Positions 47,530 to 55,313 of a stretch of 64,000 bases of DNA are shown one piece after another. The notes beneath the pieces are model-generated. The model saw only the letters and a list, made by a program, of their open reading frames with translations, made no database searches and was not told where the DNA came from. Position 1 is the stretch's first letter; every line of letters starts with the position of its first letter. A program made the position numbers and the translations under genes. Source of the stretch: Rhodococcus oryzae (GTDB lineage: Bacteria; Actinomycetota; Actinomycetes; Mycobacteriales; Mycobacteriaceae); contig NZ_SUMD01000017.1 of NCBI RefSeq assembly GCF_005049235.1, positions 18,336 to 82,335 on the forward strand, written 5' to 3'.

Positions 47530-48269
47530 TGCTGTGCCCGACGTGCCGCCTTCGCCTCTGCCTCTTCGGCGTCCATCCGGTTGGCCTCCTCGAGCGTGGG
47601 GGCTCCGCCACCGAGGCGCGCGGGGACCCAGTAGGCGCCGGCCGGGTGCTCGTAGTCCTGCTGCAGCCCGTGCAGCATCGACTCCATCGTCGCGTGCAGT
47701 TTCGCGGTGAGCTCGCCAGCCGGTTCGAACGGCTGGATCGGCTCGCCGACGGCGATGGAGATCGGAGTGTTGGTGCGCCCCAAGCGCTTCGGATAACCCT
47801 TGGTCCAGACCCGCTGAGCGCCCCAGATCACCACCGGGATGATCGGCACCCCGGCCTCGATGGCCATCCGCGCGGCGCCGGACTTGAACTCCTTGAGCTC
47901 GAAGCTGCGGCTGATCGTCGCCTCCGGGTACACGCCGACCAGTTCCCCGCCGCGCAGGTCGTCGACGGCCGCCCGGTAGGACTCGGCGCCCGCTGCGCGG
48001 TCGACCGGGATGTGCTTGAGCGCGCGCATGATCGGACCGGAGATCTTGTTGTCGAAGACCTCCTTCTTCGCCATGAACCGGATGTAGCGCTTCACGGTGC
48101 GCACGGGCAAACCGGCGTAGGTGAAGTCCATGTACCCCGTGTGGTTGACGGCGATGACCGCCCCACCCGTGGCCGGGATGTGCTCGTCACCCTTGACGGT
48201 GAACTTCAATCCCTCGGCGGCGAACACCACGCGGGCGATGCCGATGATCGTTCTGTAGACGGGTTCCAC
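47526..48269 (-). CDS. 1-acyl-sn-glycerol-3-phosphate acyltransferase (PlsC family)
   Basis: 247 residues of the PlsC family. Motif I is 'NHTGYMDF' (His-x4-Asp), motif III 'GVYPEATISRS' and motif IV 'VPIIPVVIWG'. The GTG at 48269 gives 'VEPVYRTIIGIARVVF', the usual amphipathic start. M. tuberculosis has three tandem homologues (Rv3814c-Rv3816c) at this place; here there is one. It probably acylates lysophosphatidic acid or a related glycerol/mannoside lipid at the membrane. Confidence 0.88.
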   Translation of the reverse strand: MEPVYRTIIGIARVVFAAEGLKFTVKGDEHIPATGGAVIAVNHTGYMDFTYAGLPVRTVKRYIRFMAKKEVFDNKISGPIMRALKHIPVDRAAGAESYRAAVDDLRGGELVGVYPEATISRSFELKEFKSGAARMAIEAGVPIIPVVIWGAQRVWTKGYPKRLGRTNTPISIAVGEPIQPFEPAGELTAKLHATMESMLHGLQQDYEHPAGAYWVPARLGGGAPTLEEANRMDAEEAEAKAARRAQQ

Positions 48270-48333
48270 GTCGGCCAGCGTAGCCCGACCGCCGTGATCC
48301 GGCCCACCACGACGAGAGCGGGGCGGACTCACC

Positions 48334-48379
48334 ACACCCGGGTCGGGTCAGTCGACACACCCGGGTCGGGTCAGTCGAC
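48334..48379. repeat. Perfect 23-bp tandem duplication across the LCP gene end
   Basis: The unit (positions 48334-48356) is repeated without change at 48357-48379; each unit contains ACCCGGGTCGGGTCAGTCGAC. The LCP stop codon lies in the second unit, and the last residues 'CVD' come from it. Confidence 0.9.
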
Positions 48380-49681
48380 GCAGGGGATGCCGTCGTCCGC
48401 CCGTACGGCCCCGCCCTGCGGCCCCGAGGAGGGCACGTCGCCCGCGAAGGCGCGCGTGCCCTGGTCCGGCGCCGCGCCCCGCGCGGGCTCGTCGCGGTCC
48501 GGGAGACTCGGCGCCTGCCTGCCGCCCTGCACGACCGCGGACCGACCGCTTCCGAACAGCGCCGCGATCTCCGCCCGCAGCCGGTCCGGGTCGACCCGGT
48601 TCACGGACTGCCCGTCGACCGTGGCGTACTCCTCGATCGGCAGCGTGAAGAAGTCCAGGTTGCCGGAGGTCAGATTGTCGGCCTGGGAGGCGAAGGACAC
48701 CGGGTCCATCCCCGAATCGATGACGACGTCCTTCTTGACGATGTCGACCAGCGCCTGCATCTTGCCGATGTTGCCGATGACGCCACTGCTCTTGAGGTTT
48801 GCGATCACCCCGGCGATGAACGCCTGCTGGCGGTGCGTGCGGTCCAGGTCCCCGTTGTCGAGACCGTGCCGCTGACGCACGAACGCCAGCGCCTGCGCCG
48901 GGTCGAGTGACTGCTGACCGGCCTTGAAGTCGGCCCCGGAGAAGTCGTCCTGCACGGCGTTGTTCAGGCAGACCTTGACGGGACCGACCGCCTGCGCCAG
49001 GTGGTAGAAGCCGAGCATGTTCACCTCGGCGAAGTGGTCGATGGGCACCTGAAGCAGGTTCTGCACCGTCGCGAGCGTCGAGCGGCGACCCGCATCGCGC
49101 GACTGCCGTTCCCGCGCCTCGGCGTCATCGACACCGGCCTCGGCCAGCCGGCTGTCCTCGTCGGCCTTGGCGAGACCGTAGGCCTCCTTGATCTTGCGCA
49201 TCCCGTATCCGGGGACGCTCACGTAGTCATCGCGCGGGATCGCGGCCGCCGTCGCCCGGCTGCCGTCGCCCGGGACGTGCAGCAGGATCAGGGTGTTCGT
49301 GTTGTACCCACCGACGCCGCTGTCCCCCGCGTGCAGCTCGTCGGTGACGAACTGTGCGGGCAGGTCGCTGCCGTCCATCGCCTTGCGGCTGTCCAACCCG
49401 ATCAACAGGATGTTCGCGTCGCCGTGCCGGGATTTCGGGCCTGCCCCCGCGAGCGCGTCGAGCGCGTCCGAGAACTGCAGCCCCGCGGTCAGGTGCGACT
49501 GTGCCGCCCAGCCGAGGCCGACGCCGCCGAGCACCATCGCGGACAACGAGGCCGACAGCAGCCGCACCCGCCCGCCCCGCTGGCGCCGCCGCTGTGAACG
49601 GTGTCGTCCCGATCGTCGCTCCGCCGCGTGCTGGTGACGGACCGGGGGGCGAGGACTGTTCCGGGCATTCACCGCATCCAC
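48371..49681 (-). CDS. LytR-CpsA-Psr (LCP) family protein, arabinogalactan-peptidoglycan ligase type
   Basis: 436 residues. A short cytoplasmic, very basic N terminus ('RRSGRHRSQRRRQRGGRVR') and one TM helix are followed by the LCP domain: 'DANILLIGLDSRKA', 'NTNTLILLHVPGDGSRATAAAIPRDDYVSVPG', 'HFAEVNMLGFYHLAQAVGPVKVCLNN' and 'QALAFVRQRHGLDNGDLDRTHRQQAFI' with the conserved Arg/Asp cluster. LCP proteins such as Lcp1 of M. tuberculosis attach arabinogalactan to peptidoglycan. GTG starts at 49681 or 49672; the frame further upstream overlaps the divergent gene region. The Pro/Gly-rich tail is not conserved. Confidence 0.9.
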   Translation of the reverse strand: MDAVNARNSPRPPVRHQHAAERRSGRHRSQRRRQRGGRVRLLSASLSAMVLGGVGLGWAAQSHLTAGLQFSDALDALAGAGPKSRHGDANILLIGLDSRKAMDGSDLPAQFVTDELHAGDSGVGGYNTNTLILLHVPGDGSRATAAAIPRDDYVSVPGYGMRKIKEAYGLAKADEDSRLAEAGVDDAEARERQSRDAGRRSTLATVQNLLQVPIDHFAEVNMLGFYHLAQAVGPVKVCLNNAVQDDFSGADFKAGQQSLDPAQALAFVRQRHGLDNGDLDRTHRQQAFIAGVIANLKSSGVIGNIGKMQALVDIVKKDVVIDSGMDPVSFASQADNLTSGNLDFFTLPIEEYATVDGQSVNRVDPDRLRAEIAALFGSGRSAVVQGGRQAPSLPDRDEPARGAAPDQGTRAFAGDVPSSGPQGGAVRADDGIPCVD

Positions 49682-49817
49682 CGTACGGACGTGCCGGACG
49701 CGCTCGCCGAAGCAAGGACCTTGGTCCCTACTTGGAGTGGCCGACGCCACGCGAGGTGCCGGGCGGCCTCTCGGCCGCCTACCCTGGAGGCGTCGTAAAC
49801 CCCCAGGAGGACTACCA

Positions 49818-51353
49818 GTGCAGGTCACCAGCGTCGGACACGCCGGATTCCACATCCAGACCAAGGCCGGATCGATCCTGTGCGACCCCTGGGTGAACCC
49901 CGCGTACTTCGCGTCGTGGTTCCCGTTCCCGGACAACACCGGGCTGGACTGGGATGCCCTCGGCAACTGCGACTACCTCTACGTCTCGCACCTGCACAAG
50001 GACCACTTCGACCCGGAGACGCTCACCAAGCACGTCAACAAGGACGCGACGGTGCTGCTGCCCGACTACCCGGTGCCGGACCTCAAGCGCGAGCTGGAGA
50101 AGCTGGGCTTCACCAAGTTCTTCGAGACCGAGGACTCGGTCAAGCACAGGGTGGGCGACCTCGATGTGATGATCATCGCGCTGCGCGCCCCCGCGGACGG
50201 CCCGATCGGCGACTCCGGCCTTGTCATCTCCGACGGCGAGACCACCTGCTTCAACATGAACGACGCACGCCCGGTCGACATGGACGTGCTGCACGAGCAG
50301 TTCGGCAAGATCGACATCCACCTGCTGCAGTACTCGGGCGCGATCTGGTACCCGATGGTCTACGACATCCCCTCGCGCACCAAGTCGAACTTCGGCAAGC
50401 AGAAGCGCCAGCGTGGCATGGACCGCTGCCGCAGCTACATCGAGCAGGTCGGGGCCACTTGGGTGGTGCCCTCGGCCGGTCCCCCGGTGTTCCTGGACGA
50501 GGAACTGCGCTACCTCAACGACGATCGCGGCGACGAGGGCAACATCTTCCCGGACCAGATCGTCTTCCTCGAGCAGATGCGCATCCACGGCAACGACGGC
50601 GGCGTGCTGATGATCCCCGGCTCGACGGTGGACGTCCACGGCGCCGAACTGACTCTGACGCACCCGATCCCGGATGCCGAGGTCGACAAGATCTTCAGCG
50701 ACAAGGCCGCCTACATCGAGGACATGGTGCAGCGGATGGCCCCGGTCCTCGCTGCGGAGAAGGCGTCCTGGGCGCCCGCCGAGGGCGAGCCGCTGCTCGG
50801 ACCGCTGCGGGCGAAGTTCGAGCCGATCATGGCCCAGTCCGATCTGATCTGCGACGGCATCGGCTACCCGGTCGGTCTGGTGATGGGCGAGGAGACCGTC
50901 GTCCTCGACTTCCCGAATCGCACGGTGCGCGAGCCGATCGAGGGCGAGGGCAAGTACCGCTACGGCTTCCGCATCGCCCCCGAGCTGGTGCGCACGGTCC
51001 TGCGCGACGACGAGCCCGACTGGGTGAACACCATCTTCCTGTCCACCCGGTTCCAGGCGTGGCGGGTCGGTGGCTACAACGAGTTCCTCTACACCTTCTT
51101 CAAGTGCCTGACCGACGAGCGGATCGCGTACGCCGACGGCTGGTTCTCCGAGGCGCACGACGACTCCGCGTCGATCGAGGTCGGCGGCTACGAGATCCAG
51201 CGGCGTTGCCCGCACCTCAAGGCGGACCTGTCCAAGTTCGGCGTCGTCGAGGGCACCAACCTCACCTGCAACCTCCACGGCTGGCAGTGGGACCTCGAGA
51301 CCGGGCGCTGCAAGACGTCGAAGGGCCACGAGCTGCGGTCGTCGAAGCTGTAG
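49818..51353 (+). CDS. Metallo-beta-lactamase-fold protein fused to a Rieske domain, Rv3818 homologue
   Basis: 511 residues. The GTG at 49818 has an ideal AGGAGG ribosome site. The N-terminal metallo-beta-lactamase (UlaG-like) domain has 'SVGHAGFHIQTKAGSILCDPW' and the metal-binding 'SHLHKDHFD'; the C-terminal Rieske domain (about 405-511) has both cluster ligand pairs, 'RRCPHLKADL' (Cys-x-His) and 'LTCNLHGWQWD' (Cys-x2-His). This MBL-Rieske layout recalls CMP-sialic acid hydroxylase, whose Rieske domain is at the other end. M. tuberculosis Rv3818 (516 residues) has the same layout and position. The reaction is unknown; an oxidative step on an envelope sugar is a guess. Confidence 0.9.
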   Translation: MQVTSVGHAGFHIQTKAGSILCDPWVNPAYFASWFPFPDNTGLDWDALGNCDYLYVSHLHKDHFDPETLTKHVNKDATVLLPDYPVPDLKRELEKLGFTKFFETEDSVKHRVGDLDVMIIALRAPADGPIGDSGLVISDGETTCFNMNDARPVDMDVLHEQFGKIDIHLLQYSGAIWYPMVYDIPSRTKSNFGKQKRQRGMDRCRSYIEQVGATWVVPSAGPPVFLDEELRYLNDDRGDEGNIFPDQIVFLEQMRIHGNDGGVLMIPGSTVDVHGAELTLTHPIPDAEVDKIFSDKAAYIEDMVQRMAPVLAAEKASWAPAEGEPLLGPLRAKFEPIMAQSDLICDGIGYPVGLVMGEETVVLDFPNRTVREPIEGEGKYRYGFRIAPELVRTVLRDDEPDWVNTIFLSTRFQAWRVGGYNEFLYTFFKCLTDERIAYADGWFSEAHDDSASIEVGGYEIQRRCPHLKADLSKFGVVEGTNLTCNLHGWQWDLETGRCKTSKGHELRSSKL

Positions 51354-51385
51354 CACCGCACCGGTACACGGTCCTGCGCGGAGTA

Positions 51386-52552
51386 TCAGCGCAGGACCGC
51401 GATCTCCGGATCCGTGGGCGGTCGATCGAGAACAGTGCCCGACCGGTTGCGCAGGAACTTGTCGAACATGGCCGTGACGTACGTGCGGACGAGTGTGGTG
51501 GAGCGCGCGGCCGCAATCGGCCCGATGTAGCGCGCGGCGGCAGGCTGTACCGCCGCGGGCACCAGCACGGACATGTCGGTGAAGTCGTAGTGCGCTGAAT
51601 CCCGCATCGTCACTTGACGCTTCCAGCCCGTGGCGTGCTGCCAGAACGCATCCAGCGACGGCCTGGCGTCCCCGACCTCTTCGATCTGCTGGCTCGTGAT
51701 GACCAGCACCGGACGGTCGACACCCTCGGTGGCGGCGCGTCCGAACTGCTCGTCGACGCCGATCTGACCGTCGAGATCGACGGCAGCGTCGATGCGGCGG
51801 TCGCCGTGCATCGCCTCGACCGCCGTGTACCCGCCCGAGGAGTGGCCGACCATCCCGACCTGATCCAGATCGAGCGCGCGATCAAGGCCGGCAGGCGGTT
51901 CGCGGTGGTCGGCGTCGGGGTTCACTCCGCCGGCCAACTGGGCGAGCGAGTCGAGGACGAATTGCGTGTCGAGCAGCCTGGCGGTCATGAACTTCTGCCG
52001 GATGTCCTTCCCGATGCCACCCTCGACTGGCGCGGCCTGGACGAGCCTCCCGCCGGGGAATTCCACGGCTGGAGCCTCGTAGGTGTGGTCGATGGTCACG
52101 ACCACGTACCCCCTGCTGGCCAGGTCCTCGGCCAGGCCGGTCCCGAGCAGGCGCGAAACTCCCCCGCCCGGCGAATACAGGAGGACGGGGTGTTCGCCGT
52201 CGGCCAATGCCGGTGCGTCCGTGTAGGAATTGGTCAACAATCCGAGCAACTCGATGCCGAACCGCTTCTCCAGTCCCGGAATCACGTCGGTGGACACATA
52301 GTGCGCGCGCGGGTGCTTGTCGGTATCGGCCGCCGGGTAGAACACCGACACCATCAACTCACGTCGACGATCGGGCTGAAACGGATCCTGCCGCGACTCG
52401 TCGATGAGATGCATCACCGTGGTGCCCACAGGAGATTGACCGGACGGAGGCGGAAGGACGGTCACGCCTACCGGCGACGCTCCGGCGACCGCGGCATTCC
52501 CCAGCACCAACGCGCATGCACACGCGGTCCCCAATGCAATCCGACTGATCAT
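51386..52552 (-). CDS. Secreted alpha/beta hydrolase, PAF-acetylhydrolase-like
   Basis: 388-residue precursor with a Sec signal peptide from the ATG at 52552 ('RIALGTACACALVLGNAAVAGASP'). The catalytic domain has 'PVLLYSPGGGVSRLLGTGLAEDLASRGYVVVTIDHTYEAPAV', the nucleophile 'VGMVGHSSGGYTA', the Asp in 'AAVDLDGQIG' and His in 'RDSAHYDFTD'. This is the pattern of the platelet-activating factor acetylhydrolase/lipase family; several actinobacterial members hydrolyse short-chain lipid esters or polyesters. It stands alone and converges on the MBL-Rieske gene (32 bases apart). Confidence 0.87.
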   Translation of the reverse strand: MISRIALGTACACALVLGNAAVAGASPVGVTVLPPPSGQSPVGTTVMHLIDESRQDPFQPDRRRELMVSVFYPAADTDKHPRAHYVSTDVIPGLEKRFGIELLGLLTNSYTDAPALADGEHPVLLYSPGGGVSRLLGTGLAEDLASRGYVVVTIDHTYEAPAVEFPGGRLVQAAPVEGGIGKDIRQKFMTARLLDTQFVLDSLAQLAGGVNPDADHREPPAGLDRALDLDQVGMVGHSSGGYTAVEAMHGDRRIDAAVDLDGQIGVDEQFGRAATEGVDRPVLVITSQQIEEVGDARPSLDAFWQHATGWKRQVTMRDSAHYDFTDMSVLVPAAVQPAAARYIGPIAAARSTTLVRTYVTAMFDKFLRNRSGTVLDRPPTDPEIAVLR

Positions 52553-52921
52553 CTTGCCCCCCACAGGCGTACGCGCATCCACAGCCGTCGACACCGACTC
52601 TGCCGCAACGACCGTAACAGGCGAGATCGTTTCCGCGCTGAACCGTTTCCTTTGCCCCAGTTCTTGAATCGGCTGCCCAGGTCGGGAATATCTCCTGGCG
52701 CCACCTGGTTACACCTGAACACGGTTATTCGAGGCGCGCCATGTCCACGGCCACCACCACCGGTGGGTGAGCGGGCGATCGCGAAGACCGATGGCACTGC
52801 CAGGTCGCGAGCATGACGGAAGCCTGCCGGAAGGCTGGGCGACGACGATCGACTTCGTCGCCGGAGCAACGTTGTGCCCACATCGCGTCGACCCTCCTTC
52901 CATGACAGGAAGGACGAGGCA
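52553..52921. other. 369-base intergenic region with a small hairpin over a ribosome site
   Basis: No gene is supported here. The only structure seen is CCTTCC-ATGACA-GGAAGG at 52896-52913, a six-base stem whose second arm overlaps the purine-rich ribosome site of the small secreted protein at 52922. Promoters for both flanking, divergent genes must lie here, but no clear hexamers stand out. Confidence 0.5.
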
Positions 52922-53218
52922 GTGAAACTCGCGATCACCTGGATGTTCGGATCCCTTGCCGCGGCCGCCGTGCTCTTCGGCGGCTACGGAGACGACCGGG
53001 CGGGAACGAACGCGGCCGCGCAGGACCCGGTCCCGTGTCAGGTGCAGCCCGGGAACGCGAGCTCACCCTTCGACGACGGGGATATGGACCGGGACGACGA
53101 CACATGGCGCGACCGGGAGCGAGAACAAATGGAACGCGGCGATGACCTCCAAGAACGGAGGGACCAGGTGCCGCCGGACGTCTGCGAGCCCCCCGGCATC
53201 TTCCAGAGCGCCGCGTGA
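52922..53218 (+). CDS. Small secreted, highly charged protein of unknown function
   Basis: 98 residues from a GTG start that follows GGAAGGACGAGG. The first 20 residues ('KLAITWMFGSLAAAAVLFGG') form a signal peptide or anchor. The rest is very polar, rich in Asp, Arg and Glu ('FDDGDMDRDDDTWRDRERE', 'MERGDDLQERRDQ'), with cysteines at two points ('VPCQV', 'DVCEPPG') that may form a disulphide. No family is recognised. GC3 and the strong terminator after it support a real gene, but it may be taxon-restricted. Confidence 0.55.
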   Translation: MKLAITWMFGSLAAAAVLFGGYGDDRAGTNAAAQDPVPCQVQPGNASSPFDDGDMDRDDDTWRDREREQMERGDDLQERRDQVPPDVCEPPGIFQSAA

Positions 53219-53253
53219 GTCGCTGAACAGCGCATCTCCCCTGGCGCGCGGAA

Positions 53254-53285
53254 GCGTCCCGCGCGCCGGGTAGCGCGCGGGACGC
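53254..53285. terminator. Bidirectional terminator
   Basis: Thirteen-base perfect arms GCGTCCCGCGCGC / GCGCGCGGGACGC with a 6-base loop between the converging small secreted protein and MFS genes. Confidence 0.75.
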
Positions 53286-53302
53286 CCGGAGGGCGTGCGG
53301 GG

Positions 53303-54754
53303 TCAGGCCGCGACCGGCAGGCTTTCCGCCGTGCGCGCCTCGGCGCGGGTCCGAAGTCCGAACGCGGTGATGACGGCCGCCGCGGCGATGGCGAGCACCG
53401 GAACCGTCAGCGCGGCACGGTAACTGTCGAGCAGGCCGACCTCCGAAGGATCACCGGCGAGCGTGGTGACCTGCACCGCCGTGACCACCGCCAGCCCGAG
53501 CGCCGAGCCGAGCTGCCAGGAGGTGTAGAGCAGCGCGCCTGCCAGGCCCTGCTCGTCCTCGGCGATCCCGTCGGTCCCTGCGATCGTCAACGGCCCGTAC
53601 ACCAGGGCGAACGCGACACCGAGCAGGATCATCGCGGGCAGCATCGCGGCATAGGCCGTGTCGGCGCCGATCCACAGGAAGGAGGCGTACGACACCCCAG
53701 CAGCCAGCAGGCCCGCGAAGATCACCCTGACGTTCCCGAACCTGTTCACCAGCCACGGTGTCAGCGTCGGCGCGAGCACCGCGTCGCCCGCCAACGCGAG
53801 CATGGCCAGCCCGGTCGCCAGCGCCGACCATCCGCGCAGTTCCTGCAGGTACAGAACCAGGACGAACTGGAATCCGACGAAAGCACCGGCGAACAGGACC
53901 GCGCCCAGGTTCGCGCGGATCAACGGCCCCGAACGCAGGATGCCCAGGCGTACCAGTGGCGCGGGGACCCGGCGCTCCACCGCGACGAACAGCGCCAGCA
54001 ATGCGGCGCTGCCTGCCAGAACTGCGACCGTGGCGCCCAAAGGGACGTCGGGCGCCCGGACGACGCCGTAGACCAGCAGCAGCATCGCGCCGGTGACGCT
54101 GAACGCGCCTATCAGGTCGAAGTCTCGCATCGACCGGGCGACCGGACGCGCCTGCACCGGGATCAGCCGGATGCCGGCGAGCAGGATCAGCGTCGCGAGA
54201 ATCACCGGGGCGAAAAAGACCCAGCGCCAAGAGAACTCGGCGAGCACACCGCCGACCACGAGGCCAAGCGAGAACCCCGCCGCACCCGACCCCGCGTAGA
54301 CCAGCAGCGCCTGGTTGCGCTTGCGCCCCTCGGCGATCGTCGTGGTGATGATCGACAGCCCCGCAGGCGCCATGAAGCCGGCCGCCACCCCGGTCACGAA
54401 GCGGGCGGCGATCAGGACCCAGCCCTCGGAGGCGAGCCCCCCGAGACCGGAGAAGGCGATGAACACTGCGAGCCACAGCAGGAACATCCGGCGCCTGCCG
54501 AGCAGGTCGGCCGCCCGGCCGCCGAGCAGCATGAAGCCGCCGTAGCCGAGCACATAGGCGCTGATCACCCACTGCAGTTCGGCGGTGGACATCGACAGGT
54601 CGGCCCGGATCGAGGGCAGCGCCACGCCGAACATCGACACGTCGACGCCCTCGAGGAAGATCGCGCCGCACAGCACGAGGAGCATGGCCCACTCCCGACC
54701 GGCGAACCGGTCGCGATCTCGCTCGGGCAGGGGTGGTTGCGGTGATTCCAACAC
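53303..54754 (-). CDS. MFS drug-efflux transporter, DHA2 (14-TM) type
   Basis: 483-residue membrane transporter. The GTG at 54754 follows GGAGGAG at good spacing. Family motifs: 'LFLEGVDVSMFGVALPSI'-type TM1, motif A 'LGGRAADLLGRRRMFLLWL', and motif C-like 'AGFMAPAGLSIITTTIAEGRKRN' and 'GSGAAGFSLGLVVGGVL'. Fourteen hydrophobic segments are counted, as in QacA/EmrB proton antiporters. A divergent HxlR regulator and repeated GGAACCGA boxes between the two genes suggest drug- or redox-induced efflux. Confidence 0.9.
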   Translation of the reverse strand: MLESPQPPLPERDRDRFAGREWAMLLVLCGAIFLEGVDVSMFGVALPSIRADLSMSTAELQWVISAYVLGYGGFMLLGGRAADLLGRRRMFLLWLAVFIAFSGLGGLASEGWVLIAARFVTGVAAGFMAPAGLSIITTTIAEGRKRNQALLVYAGSGAAGFSLGLVVGGVLAEFSWRWVFFAPVILATLILLAGIRLIPVQARPVARSMRDFDLIGAFSVTGAMLLLVYGVVRAPDVPLGATVAVLAGSAALLALFVAVERRVPAPLVRLGILRSGPLIRANLGAVLFAGAFVGFQFVLVLYLQELRGWSALATGLAMLALAGDAVLAPTLTPWLVNRFGNVRVIFAGLLAAGVSYASFLWIGADTAYAAMLPAMILLGVAFALVYGPLTIAGTDGIAEDEQGLAGALLYTSWQLGSALGLAVVTAVQVTTLAGDPSEVGLLDSYRAALTVPVLAIAAAAVITAFGLRTRAEARTAESLPVAA

Positions 54755-54778
54755 TGATCGCTCCTCCGATCGGCCATC

Positions 54779-54888
54779 GGGAACCGATCGACCCCGGTTC
54801 CTTGCCGTTGGGTCGGTTCCCTCTTGTAACTGGCCCAATCATTCGGCACCATTGAGAACTATGGAAGAAGGCACTTTGAAGGAACCGA
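54779..54888. promoter_or_regulatory. Repeated GGAACCG boxes between the MFS and HxlR genes
   Basis: GGGAACCGA (54779-54787), CGGTTCC (54795-54801), TCGGTTCCC (54813-54821) and GGAACCGA (54881-54888, just inside the regulator gene). The first two form an inverted repeat with an 8-base spacer. They are the probable binding sites of the HxlR protein. Confidence 0.6.
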
Positions 54889-55310
54889 CTCACTGCGCCG
54901 ATACCGGCGACGACCGGGACCCTTACCAGTGGGACACCAGGGAGGACTGCGAGGTCCGGCAGATCCTGGACCGGATCGCGGACAAATGGTCGCTGTTGGT
55001 GATCGCGCTGCTGGACCGGCGAACCCTGCGCTTCACCGAGCTACGCCGGGAGATCGACGGCATCAGCCAGCGGATGCTGACCGTCACGCTGCGACAACTC
55101 GAACGCGACGGGCTGGTCCGCCGCACCGTCTACCCCGTGGTGCCGCCCCGGGTCGACTACGCGCTCACCCCGCTCGGCGAGACGCTGCACGAGACGATCC
55201 AGGCATTGGTCAGCTGGACCGAACTGCATCAGGACGAGGTCGCGAAGGCCCGTGCCGAGTACGACCTCCGCGCGGACGCCGAGCGCGACCTGGTGACCGG
55301 CGCCCGCTGA
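54861..55310 (+). CDS. HxlR-family transcriptional regulator
   Basis: 149 residues. The MarR-like winged helix is typical of HxlR: 'DCEVRQILDRIADKWSLLVIALLDRRTLRFTELRREIDGISQRMLTVTLRQLERDGLVRRTVYPVVPPRVDYALTPLGETL'. HxlR proteins sense aldehydes, quinones or oxidants, often through a Cys near the N terminus; here a Cys stands in 'REDCEVRQI', the usual position, and another in 'THCADTG'. The divergent efflux pump is the likely target. It ends four bases before the converging acyl-CoA ligase stop. Confidence 0.92.
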   Translation: MEEGTLKEPTHCADTGDDRDPYQWDTREDCEVRQILDRIADKWSLLVIALLDRRTLRFTELRREIDGISQRMLTVTLRQLERDGLVRRTVYPVVPPRVDYALTPLGETLHETIQALVSWTELHQDEVAKARAEYDLRADAERDLVTGAR

Positions 55311-55313
55311 CCG

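Noticed and set aside
52549..52938. Minus-strand 129-codon frame in the gap before the small secreted protein
   Set aside because: It starts inside the opposite gene, has no ribosome site or known motif, and its composition is intergenic in character.
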